23,751 nucleotides of DNA, taken from the NCBI GenBank assembly GCA_040143965.1, contig JASJQH010007037.1, positions 1 through 23,751 on the forward strand, written 5' to 3'. A program made the position numbers and the translations under genes. The notes below the pieces were generated by a model. It was not told where the DNA came from. It saw only the letters and a program-made list of their open reading frames with translations, and did not search any database. Source of the DNA: Basidiobolus ranarum. Taxonomy: Eukaryota; Basidiobolomycota; Basidiobolomycetes; Basidiobolales. Positions 1-9,678 of the stretch are shown here, piece after piece. Each line of letters begins with the position of its first letter. Position 1 is the stretch's first letter.

Positions 1-30
1 ACCGAAGTGCTGTGCTTGAATGGGCTACAT

Positions 31-1740
31 CTAAAAGTAGGGGTTCAGAAAACGCTCGATGCCTTGTCCAATCATTGAGATCGCCATTCCTGCAGCTATT
101 CCAAGCTCTGCCTTGAATATAACCGACACTGTGAATGTGGTGAACCATATTGCGAATTGATACCGGTGATATCTCCAATAACCAACGACCTCGTCCAGCT
201 TCAAAAATAGATTTTTACACGCCATTAAAGTTACTCCCGCTAAGACCACGTTGGGTAGATAATGAAAGACAAATGTAAAGCCCAACAGGATGAAGCAAAC
301 TACCATAGTTCCGATTAGCATGGCAATTTGGGATTTACCACCAGTTGAATGGACCACTGATGTTCGCGTTAATGAGCCACAACTGATGTAACCGGAGAAA
401 AAGCTGGCGATAGCAGTGGAAATTCCAAGTGCAAACATCTCTTGGTTTTCGTCTATCTGATAGTTACTCTTCTTTGAGAAACTTTTTGCTATTGACATGG
501 TCATCACGTAGGCAACGATGGCCAAAAGAATGGATTGATTTAGGTGATTGAAGAAATCTGAACCATCTCGGAAATTTACCGAATTAACCGTCATGGGAAA
601 CCCATTGGGGATGAATCCGATTATCGAAATCCCGTGCTTTTCTAAGCTGAAGAGCCATGTGACTGCCGTATAGAAGATGATTACTAAGAGAGTTTCCGGT
701 ATCGGTAACTTGATTCCGGAATTTGCCTTAGCTACATCTTTGTTGTTGGCCACTCGAGGTAGGGCAAAATGGGTATCTGTATCATCCATCAATGGTACTC
801 CTTCATCCTCAGCGACCACTTCCTCGCCCTTACTTCTTTGTAGCCATTGCTGGATGCTTGTCTCATAGCTCTTCAGCAATAGTATAGATACAATGACACC
901 CGACCCCAACAGGAAGGTAGGTAAGTGGGCTTCGTGGAGATGAGATATCATGTATCCCCAGGATTTAACCAAATTAAAGACACCAAAGTATTCCGGGACA
1001 TGGAATTGCAAGAGACCTGGCAACTGAGAAGTTGTGATATATATCGCTGCTGCGTTAGTAAACCCAGATATCAAAGAATCCGGTAGCAAATATTTGGAGA
1101 TATATCTTCCCACATTTAAAAAGCTAAATAATATCTGTAGCATTCCAACCAAAAAGGTGATTCTTAAAGTTGTGATAATGAATTCTTTCTCGTAGTCGTC
1201 CTCACGAGGGGTTCCAGATTTTTGTAATACATTGGCTACTGCTTCCCCCAACATCATACTTGTCAAAGCAAACGTTCCAGTAACCAAATGTCGACTCGTT
1301 CCGAATACAAAATAAAGGAACATCGGCGTAATGGATGAATACAAACCGTACACGGGTGGTAACTCTACAGTAAGTTTAGTAGGTAAATAAACTAAATTCT
1401 AGTCAAAACTGCTTTAACCAAGCAACTTACTCGCCAACATAGCATATGCCATGCTCTGAGGAATGACCACTGTAGAGTAGGCTGAAACAGTAAATACGAA
1501 AGAGTTAGTAAAACAACAAGGAAGTTCGAAATGACTTTTCTAACTTGAACTTGGAAACTAAGTTGAATAAATGCTTCCTTGAAATGACCAAAACTTACTT
1601 AATCCGGCTATTAAGTCATAGACAAAATCTCTTCTCCAATTATACTTTGGTAACCATTCGAACAGTGGTACCCAGCGTTGAATGTTAGAGCAAATAGCTT
1701 GCCATCTGTCAGAACTAGTATCCCTCCAACTTGTCATCAT
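31..1740 (-). CDS. SulP-family sulfate/anion transporter, short form without STAS domain
   Basis: Three exons read on the minus strand: 1740-1599, 1481-1431 and 1364-31, giving 508 residues. Both donors are GTAAGT (1598-1593 and 1430-1425), the acceptors are TTTCAG and CTGTAG, and both junctions are phase 1. The spliced protein carries the SulP signature: EWLPKYNWRRDFVYDLIAGL (28-47), then VVIPQSMAYAML (52-63) and LPPVYGLY (66-73). Many hydrophobic segments follow, with an acidic loop containing EEVVAEDEGVPLMDD. The family moves sulfate or other anions across membranes; which membrane and which ion cannot be told here. The start is the first of two tandem ATGs. The protein stops just after the last membrane segments, where most relatives continue into a cytosolic STAS domain. 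I see no good donor before the stop, but only 30 bases lie beyond it in the window. The gene lies downstream of the GATA gene on the same strand with its own 0.9 kb gap, so it is probably an independent unit. Confidence 0.9.
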
Positions 1741-2657
1741 TTCTTAAAGTCAAAGATATGAAGTAAACTCAATAAGACAACTGAATACTCGACCTGTTTA
1801 ACTGTATGAATTGCAAGTCACCTGCACTGGAGTCGATGCCAAATGAGAAACAGTTTTCAAATCAACGTTTTACTATGTTTGAGTGCTCATATTGTAGCAG
1901 GTTTAATGCATCGATTACACCATTGATACATGATCTGATATACAAATAATTTAGAGCCACCACTGCCAATTGAGTAAGTTCATTGGCTGTGTGTGGTAAA
2001 TCTGGAGATATTATCCAAGTCTAAGCCTCTATCCTAGTTTTATCAAGTGAAGATAGTTGCAATGTCCACCAGATTAACTTATCAGGTGACTTAGTAGAGT
2101 AGATACTTTGCTCATATTTGAATGCATGGCTTATTTTCTAAACTACGACTTTCATTACTACTGATTCATAGGCTGCCAGCGCTATCACGTATTCCTTGAA
2201 TATACTAGGTATAAGAGATTTTATATATAAGATTGAAATGATTGAGGGCTTCAATGAAACGTACGAGAAATATTGAAAACAAGCTGAGCAGAGTCGTAGA
2301 AAGAGGAAATAATATCAACAAGAAAATAAAGGAAAATAAAATATTGTGGAGCCTAGCCTGGGAGTATAGAGATAGAAATAGAAACAGGAATGGCTTTACT
2401 AATGAGATTCTAGCAATCTTGGAAAATCTCGAAACAAAAAAGTGAATGGAGCATCATTATTAAACTTCTACAAACCAGTATAATTAACATACATTAATTG
2501 AATATTTCTCAAAATCGTTAAATCCTGCGAACACAACCGCCTGCATCAGATAAGCTGAAGCAAATGCCGGTGTATAAGTAGAAAGTTTGTGCAACTTCAT
2601 ACAAGGATCTCAACCATTGATTATAAGCACCTGATGTGTGTTAGGCATCACATTGTA
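1741..2657. other. Intergenic region between GATA factor 3' end and SulP start
   Basis: This 0.9 kb stretch holds the presumed SulP promoter (minus strand) and the 3' end of the GATA gene. I see no TATA box close to the SulP start. A purine-rich 63-residue frame on the plus strand (ATG at 2254, stop at 2445) is rich in Lys, Arg, Asn and Glu and matches nothing I know. It may be chance or a tiny gene. The one notable site is the GATA-type motif listed separately at 2545-2553. Confidence 0.5.
2545..2553 (+). promoter_or_regulatory. ATCAGATAA, exact SRE/Fep1-type GATA site
   Basis: The sequence ATCAGATAA matches the ATCWGATAA element recognised by SreA/Fep1-type iron-responsive repressors. It lies 105 bases past the GATA gene's stop and about 0.8 kb upstream of the SulP start. 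About one such site is expected by chance in a window of this length and base composition, so the regulatory role is only a suggestion. Confidence 0.3.
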
Positions 2658-4933
2658 CTATCGTATTGTTTGCGGTGGTTGATTCAGACTGTCCGACGAG
2701 GATGGTGGTGGAGGTGGCGGCTGATATAACACCGGCAGCTGTGAGTTCGGATATGGATAAGGTGGTTGAGGGCGTTGTTCCTGCGGAGGTGGGTAGGGCT
2801 GTGGGTGACCTCTATAGTGGGATGTATCATATTGTGGTTGATACGGAGTGGAGGCTTCTGGGTACCTGGGATACTCAGCTCTTGGGTACTCGCCAACGTT
2901 TGGAGTTGTATGGACCGGATTGTAACTTATACCATGGCTACCTGGATGGTAATTATAACTCCGATAATTAGGGTTAGGCTGTGCCATTGGCTGGTATTCA
3001 CTTGCCCTGCCATCCCAATACGCGGGTGGGCCAGTGGTAGTAGGACCATGGGCGGATGGATAACTAAGGTGGGCTTCGGAGCGGAAAGAGTCCTTGGAAG
3101 TCACAGCTTGATCAAGACCAGCTAAGATAGCAGTCGTTTTACTCAAAAGCATACTGAGATGAGAGACTTCTCTTTGCAGTTCCATTCGATGAACCTCCAA
3201 ATCCTGTTTGGTAATATTAGAAGATCCTTGGACTTCATGCGTAGGCAACAAGTGTGGGCTAGGCGATTGATAAGCAGGATGCGGATTGGGGGCATTCGCG
3301 CAATATTCAGTCGAAACTGGTTGTGGGTTAGGTTGTTGATTTACAGGTACATGCGTCGAAGGATGAGAATATCCTTGGTAATTCATCGGACTTGAGATTG
3401 TCCCCATGGAAATAGGTGGGAGATGAGGTCGTTGTTCATAAATTGGTGGCAGTGTAAAATTATGATTATTACTTCTAGCTGGGTGCTGTAGGGGAGCAGA
3501 TGAAGCAGTCACACGAGGGGAAGAGGAATTAGAATCCCGTATGGGCAATACTAATGATGGCGAAGGAGAAGAGAAAGACATAGGAGGAGTGGCGTGTGCT
3601 GATGAATGAGGGGATTTGGAGAAAACTTCACGATTTGTTTGTGGTGGCAAGGGTGTAGGGGATTTTTCAGGATGTGATGCAAAATGAGGTTCAGCTCGGA
3701 GATCGACAGAGGATGGCGACACTTCAGAATCCGAATGAAGAGTCGTATTGCTTTTAGAAGTACCAACAGTGTCAGTCGGAGTGATTTTCTGGCCACTTGC
3801 TACTTGGGGTTCCGTAAAGCGACGTTGTTTTCGTTTTGGCTTACATTCACCCTCGTGACTGCTTATTTTATTAGACATGCGCTTACGTTCAGGGGGCCTT
3901 TTTGACATAGGTTTACCATAATCCTCAAGAGCTGGCACGTAACCAGCCTTCATAACATTTTGCCGACAAAGATCATGATTACAACTGTTTGGGTCGTGAT
4001 CGTGATGATTATTGTGATTATCGTGGTCATTATTAGAGGCTACGCTCTGCTCCTCTATATGAACCTTTTTTGGAGAACTAGATGAGCTTTTAACTAACTC
4101 TCGTCCATGAGAACTTTCACTGACACTTTTCTCGTCTTCACTGACATCGTCTTCGCTAATATCTCTATCATCTGCGTGTATGGAGCCGTTTGCCATACGC
4201 TTACGTCTTTTGATGATAGATCGTTTCATACTGACAGGCCTATGTCTGCCATGAAGTTTATGATATAATCCTAACATAAAAAAGTATGTGTCAGAAAATA
4301 AATATTAACCAGTGTAGTAATTACAAGGTTGTAACTTACCACAAGCATTACAGATGGTTGCGCCAGCTTCGTCTCGACGCCATAAAGGAGTGGTTGTTGT
4401 ACCACAGTTAGCGCAGACAAGCGACTGCCGATTGATCTGGTGTTGATTAAAGGCGGGACAGCCACTACAGGATTTCGATCCACCAGTTCCATTGCAATGG
4501 CCATCTCCAGGACAAGTGCCCGATTCCTCAGAGGTGCATGGAGTCTTTTTGGCAGCATTGCGTTTCAGCCAATGTGGGCGTACAGCTTTACGAGCTTTCA
4601 TGTACAATCCTAATAGTTTGAAAAAGATAATAAAAATCAGCTTCAAAAACCTTACGGCTCTTCTAGTTCCTTTATCAACATACCACAAGCGTTACAAATA
4701 GTGTCGCCATTGGGTGCTCTTCTCCATAGCGGCGTAGTGGTAGTACCACAGTTGGCACAAACTGTGGCAGAAACACCACCAGTATCGACCGGCTTCTTTG
4801 CTTTAGCAGGTTTTGAAGGTGAAACGGATCTTGCACAAGAAGGGGCAGGACTATTCCCCTCTTCACCATTCTCCTCACGTTCCTGATTATTAGATGAACT
4901 TGTCGGTTCGGTGGTAACAGCAGTGATAGCCAT
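2658..4933 (-). CDS. SRE1: SRE/Fep1/Urbs1-type iron-responsive GATA transcription repressor
   Basis: Three exons on the minus strand (4933-4684, 4609-4340, 4270-2658) give 710 residues. Finger 1 has Cys59, 62, 80 and 83; finger 2 has Cys149, 152, 170 and 173. Both are C-X2-C-X17-C-X2-C with the core [14 protein letters not shown]. Between them lies the family's Cys-rich region, [12 protein letters not shown]...CSGCPAFN, with Cys116, 122, 131 and 134. That pair-plus-CRR layout defines the SREA/URBS1/Fep1 family, nuclear repressors of siderophore and iron-uptake genes when iron is plentiful. Finger 2 is followed by a basic run ending IIKRRKR (192-198). Residues 253-275 are rich in His, Asp and Asn and include two Cys. 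Residues 527-561 form a likely coiled coil ([19 protein letters not shown]), as in the C-terminal dimerisation region of Fep1. The tail is rich in Pro, Tyr and Gln. Both introns (74 and 69 bases, donors GTATGT and GTAAGT) split the final Gly codon of a finger (Gly84, Gly174) in phase 1. Sure of the family; the symbol is by family. Confidence 0.96.
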
Positions 4934-5937
4934 AGTAAATATAGAAGGTGTGAAAGTGTAAATAAAAATATAGATTAAACTAAAATAATTTCGAAACTGA
5001 GATATTTCTCAGGTTTAATTCATTGAATTCAGATAGTCACTATTCCGCGAACTTATCAAAGGCAAACTTTAACTGAACAAAGTGCTTGCTAGAGGTTTAA
5101 AAATGGGTAAAATATTTGAAATAGAATCAAATAAGAAATATAAAACTAAAGTATGTATTTATGTATGTGTGAGAGCGTGTGTACAAGTATCTGAGAAACG
5201 AAACTAGAATTCCACCAGCAGAGAGAGTGAGGAACTAATAAAAGACGATTGGATTTTTCTACCTCTCGGTCTTTTCCATTCAGTTTCAGTGATCAAGAGG
5301 ATCCCATAAATCCCCAACTGGAACTCCATCTTGTTTATTGGCTAGAAAGCCATTCGCAATATTTGTCGATAATATCAGAAACAGAAGGACAGACAAAATA
5401 AGGCCCCAAAACCAGTATTAGGCCCTATTTATACTCCCAATCCAATTGAGTGGAGTACAAAACGTTGACTGCTCATTTTCTGTACTTATATGGCAGTTGA
5501 CCAGCCGCAATCAATAGGATATTAGCCACATCTACATGCTTTGTACAATCCATTGGTGCTGTAGTAGTGGATTTCATTTAATACCGAAGCCAGCAAGCTT
5601 TTGAAAGAGCAAGAACAGAGTAAGCAATTATTTGTTGCCGATGTACCCTGGGTAATCTCAGCGCTTCTTGTTCCAACGACAAACGACACGGCCCAGGGAC
5701 GGTAGAAGAGCCGTCATAAATGCTCCCGACTGTAGGCGCACACAATAAAGAGCCCCCTTCTGATCAGGACAGCTCTATTCGTGGCTTGTTATTGAGAAAA
5801 TATCTGCAAGGAGCATGGTGCATGGAATCCTGATCGTATAGAATGCCAGTTTGTTGGTGTCCTTTCAGCATTTGGAGCGTCTTCTATGCTTAGGTGCTCA
5901 AGCAGCGCTGATGGTGACAAATGAACTAGATGATGGT

Positions 5938-6074
5938 TGATAGGTGATTGGTGGCTGATCCGATCTTCTTGACAGCTGATAGGATCTCATCTATTTATAA
6001 GCATGATAGAGTGCTGTGGCATTCTTACAAACAAAGCGTACAAAACCGTCCCTGGTGTGTGGCCTGGTTGATAA
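5938..6074. promoter_or_regulatory. Cluster of four HGATAR sites around a minus-strand TATA box
   Basis: TGATAG occurs at 5938-5943, 5977-5982 and 6004-6009, and TGATAA at 6069-6074, all on the plus strand. By hand estimate fewer than one HGATAR site is expected in 137 bases on both strands. TATAAATAG lies on the minus strand at 5990-5998, pointing toward the GATA gene about 1 kb away. GATA repressors of this family often bind their own or related promoters. Autoregulation is my inference; the implied 5' UTR of about 1 kb would be long. Confidence 0.3.
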
Positions 6075-6142
6075 ACCTTTATGACTAAGTGCGAGTAGAA
6101 GTCAAGCCATTAAATGCACCAATCACCTCTTCCGTATTGTTC

Positions 6143-6832
6143 AGAACGAGCACACCATACTCCTCGTAAAGCTAGCTATTACAAGCTGTTGTCTGATCAA
6201 CTGCAACAGAAAGGCAACTTTGGTTGCTAACCAAATAGCCTAATCAATGGAATTGCACCTAGTTCGTAGGTCTGCCACACATAGGTAATCCACAGCTAAT
6301 GCCAACCAATACATCGCCATGGGCCACCACTGAAACACCATTCCATTCTGATTAATTGGTGCGAGTAGATTGATGGTGTCTGGTATTGCGCAATACTAAA
6401 TGTCGATTCTGTCAATCTCTGGTAATTCAATACAGTTCAACGCATTACATCGCCACCAGGAACTCCAATACAGACAGCCATTATCTAGAAGGTAGGTTAC
6501 GGCTGTAATCCTATTCTTGTGGTCATCAGACTCCATGGCATTGAGCCAGTCATCTAGATCCGCGACATAGCTTTTCATATACGCTCTTAGTGAAATGTGC
6601 AATCCTCCTTGTCTGTATATAATAGGCTTCTTGGATGATCATACTGTGGATTCTTGAGAAAGCCACTAGAGTCAATCAGATTAGAGCATAGTAAATTAAT
6701 CTTTCCTAATTCTTGAGTGTGATTCCATCCACTAGACGTGAAACCCCAATCTTGAGAATCAATACTAATTGTCGGATATCTGTGGTCATGTGTTGAGCCC
6801 ACTTTGGAAGGAGTTGCTATGTATATTTGCAT
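6143..6832 (-). pseudogene. Decayed-looking open stretch, unrecognised
   Basis: The minus strand carries unusually long open segments for non-coding DNA. One runs from ATG at 6832 to 6587 (81 residues, start MQIYIATPSKVGS). Another, in a different frame, covers 6602-6396 and includes YVADLDDWLNAMESDDHKNR; that frame stays mostly open down to about 6143 with a Trp-rich passage. Base composition is closer to coding DNA than the AT-rich gaps are. The stretch is interrupted, and I find no domain or splice sites that would make it a working gene. It may be a relic of a gene or element, or chance. Confidence 0.25.
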
Positions 6833-7762
6833 CTAGGCGCCGCAGGCGTTGATAATCCGTTGGCTAAAAGGGCAGATACTAGCAAGGTGGGTATTTGATA
6901 TTTCAAGTGTCTTGAACTACTCCCGGTCTACCACCGAGCAGTATAATTTCTCTAGAACTACACTTTTGAGATTGTTACATTGCATGCAGTATCACGCTTA
7001 CTGAAGTGCGTGTCTTTTAGTGCTAGTAAAGCAACTAGATGCCTCGACTGAGATCCTTGATATGGAATGAAAGATGTTGCGCTAAACGCATCCTTCATAC
7101 TTTGAGACCCGAGAGTACCCAGGATGTAACAGCAACATTTCTAGACAAGGGTATACACCATCACCATCACATACATATCAATAGGTAGAATAAGAAGCCT
7201 GATTTGAAAGACGAGGTTTAACACTGGAAAATCAGTATCTCCATTCAGAATCTTAAATTTCACTTCACTGGATCAAGAAGCCTATCTTGAATAGCCGATA
7301 AGCTGCCTACTCCTCGTTTTTGGCATTTCTAAATATGGGCAACTTTTCCGTCTACACAAAATTTAGCTATGCTGCTACTTCACTACCAAACAGCCATAAC
7401 TCGCTAGAATCGAATCCTGATCGAGGTGGTATTCTTACGAAATCATGGTTGAGTCAAATAGTTTTAATTAGTTGGTTATTTAAATGCAAGATGTACTTTT
7501 ACTGCAATGATCTAGAGGGTGTATGATGCTAACTACAATACGTAATTTAACAATCTTACTCGTGGTGCCACCAGTGAGTTTTATTGTATTCAGAATGGCT
7601 GAGTATATAATACATTATAATTCTGTACTTTATATACCCCCCCTTTCAATTTACATAAACGAGCATTGGCATTCTATATGGAACTGCGGCGAAATTTCCC
7701 ACAGGCTGTTCATTCTTTATATATTGAAGTTAATATATTACTCTTAACAAATAAAAATTGAG

Positions 7763-7769
7763 TATAAAG
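7763..7769 (+). promoter_or_regulatory. TATA box candidate for the CDK-site protein
   Basis: TATAAAG lies 64 bases before the ATG at 7833, a plausible distance for a short 5' UTR. Confidence 0.35.
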
Positions 7770-7832
7770 AGGTTACTCAATACCTAAGCAACTATAACTC
7801 TTGACCAGAAGATAATATTTTTGGACTGTATT

Positions 7833-8840
7833 ATGTCAGGAAGTCCTGTTTTTGGATTCTTAGAACAACATAAAGTCACAAGTAGTCATTTGAAGCAAAC
7901 TGCTCTGAAGAACGAAATGACCAAAGAACTTTTCATCTCCCGTACCCCTTCACCCTCCCCAGAGCCGCTACCATCTCCTTCGAAAGTACCCAATTTTTAT
8001 TTTGACGACGTTGCTATTAAGTCACCCAATAGAAGAGAGAATCAGGTAGAAGCCCAGCAACTCATGAAGAAAAGAAGTCCCTCTGAGACCACATTCCAAG
8101 TTAAAGGTGTATTAGCAACAAAACATTCCTATAGAAAACTAGAAAAAGACCATTCCAACCAAGTGGTAGATTCTATACGTAATTTCTGCTCAACACCAAA
8201 GAAAAGTCCTAACAAGTCGACGATAAATTTGCCTAAGCTTCGAAACTACAACCAGGATTGGGCCAAAACCCCCAAACACATAGCAGTATCAGCACTATTA
8301 GGTGCTGTTCGCAGCCCAAGGAATAACTTACCCCAAGCTGTCGAAGAAATCTCAGTCACTAGTAGTGAAGAGGAGAACTCGCTAGCCGAATATGCAAAAG
8401 ACAGACTGGTTTCACCTGAAAAGGTACGAAAGAAAAAACCTGGTATTGGTGAGTGCTATAACACAATTGGAATACACCAGTATAGAGAGATTTTCTTACA
8501 TGAATGTTTCTTTATTTAGTTTTTCAAAGTCCTACTAAACTTCCCTTACACATGGGAACTCCAGTGAAGTTGAGCAACACATCTAAGAAAGCAGGTATGC
8601 TTACTGTGATTTTAAGTTCATATTGATGAAACTTTAATGATGTTCGTACTAATAATAGGTTGTAAACCTTCATTCACTTTAGCATCTTCCAAGCCAGTCT
8701 TGCGCCCTTCTAACTCTCCTACAGCCAATGATATACCTTTAATGGGGTCAACCCAAAGAAGACTAGAGCGCCACAAAGTATCAAAACGACGTAGTCAATC
8801 TTCAGGAAGTAAGATTCGGTTAAATCTGTCACCAAAATAG
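7833..8840 (+). CDS. Unrecognised basic protein dense in CDK phosphorylation consensus sites
   Basis: Three exons (7833-8448, 8520-8594, 8659-8840) give 290 residues. The introns are 71 and 64 bases, with donors GTGAGT and GTATGC and acceptors TTTAG and ATAG; both are phase 1, so the 75-base middle exon can be included or skipped without a frame change. The start is the ATG opening MSGSPVFGFLEQHK, just after a TATA box. I recognise no folded domain. The protein is largely disordered in appearance, with about fifteen Ser-Pro or Thr-Pro pairs. Seven of these fit the full CDK consensus [ST]PX[KR]: SPSK, SPNR, TPKK, SPNK, SPEK, SPTK and TPVK. There is an acidic Ser patch (VTSSEEE) and a basic tail (RRLERHKVSKRRSQ). 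This pattern suggests a nuclear or cell-cycle-regulated substrate or scaffold, but that is inference. The splicing and open frames make the gene itself likely. Confidence 0.8.
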
Positions 8841-8865
8841 GTTCACGAAAGTGATATGGCCTTTA

Positions 8866-8886
8866 GTGTAACATATGTAGTTACAC
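8866..8886 (+). repeat. Perfect 7-bp hairpin just after the CDK-site gene
   Basis: GTGTAAC and GTTACAC flank the seven-base loop ATATGTA, starting 26 bases after the stop codon. It would lie in the 3' UTR. It lacks a U-run typical of bacterial terminators, and its role is unknown. Confidence 0.4.
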
Positions 8887-9184
8887 AATAAGGAAGCTCA
8901 AGGCTTTACATATATGACTCACAAAATAGGCAGGTGCGTGAGCATTCTAGTCATGCATTTGCTATCTAAATGTGTTTTATTCACTACTGAGCCTGTACAT
9001 GTTTAATATGACACTGCCCTCGGCGAAGCCTCCTCTGCACTGTAATCATATTTAAATCATGTCCCCATAATCCTGCGTAGTCCTTATATGAATTCTCATT
9101 CATTCAATCCATGCTTTTCTCTAGATACAGTAGTGATCAGTAATACCATTATAGGCACATAAAGTTCAGCATACAGTGCTCGTG

Positions 9185-9346
9185 ATGAAGGACACATCGA
9201 CCCAATTTGTGACAATCATTCTAGGCGATGTGCTCTCTAGTTTATCTTTAGCAGGTTATGAAGTTGCTCAGCAAGCTTTTAATAGTAATCTCGATGAGAT
9301 ACTGAGATCAAAGAAGCATGAACAAGCTGATCTGTTGTCTGGCTAA
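9185..9346 (+). CDS. Short unrecognised open frame (53 residues), possible gene or exon
   Basis: An ATG opens a 53-residue frame ending in TAA. Its composition is protein-like rather than AT-skewed, with an amphipathic stretch (VLSSLSLAGYEVAQQAFN) followed by a charged tail. The frame also stays open upstream to about 9155. The helix pattern loosely recalls small ubiquitin-binding helices, but I cannot claim that. It may be a micro-protein, the last exon of an unseen gene, or chance. Confidence 0.22.
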   Translation: MKDTSTQFVTIILGDVLSSLSLAGYEVAQQAFNSNLDEILRSKKHEQADLLSG

Positions 9347-9678
9347 CATACTACAATTAACGCCAGTTCAATTTATGGAGTTATGAGTGGTGCGAGGCGT
9401 GGAGCGTGAATAATGTGTCTTAGTATCATCTGAACCCAATATATAGAAAAGTAGTAGGTCACTTTGAGGACAGTAATCTCGATGCTGTGACTTGAAATGG
9501 TTTCAGATGGCAGAAACATGGTAGCATGCTCAGTTTTGGTAACGTATCAGTCGCTACTTGGTTCATCGCCCATGTCAAACCTCTAAGTTATCTGACCCAA
9601 GGGTTTGACAAGAAAAGGGATGGTCCAATCCTTGGGAAGTAGTGGTGGCAGTCTGTAACATGCCTAACTGAGGAGTGA

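Larger units (their letters stand above)
4934..7832. other. 2.9 kb divergent intergenic region
   Basis: This region separates the GATA factor (minus strand) from the CDK-site protein (plus strand), so it should hold both promoters. It contains a GATA-site cluster with a minus-strand TATA box near 6.0 kb, a less AT-rich patch with small inverted repeats at 5646-5715, a decayed-looking open stretch at 6143-6832, and a TATA box at 7763. Two short plus-strand frames at about 7320-7747 are AT-rich and start or overlap poorly; I do not support them as genes. Confidence 0.5.

Noticed and set aside
2079-2094. Identical 16-mer TTATCAGGTGACTTAG also at 15709-15724
   Set aside because: Flanks do not align, and one such AT-rich match is near chance expectation in a window this size.
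2666-3905. Several open frames opposite or overlapping SRE exon 3
   Set aside because: They are shadows of the Pro/Ser-rich coding exon in other frames.
7403-7420. tRNA-like T-loop (AATCGAATCC)
   Set aside because: The key GTTC of the B box is missing, and no matching T-stem, anticodon arm or acceptor stem can be built around it.
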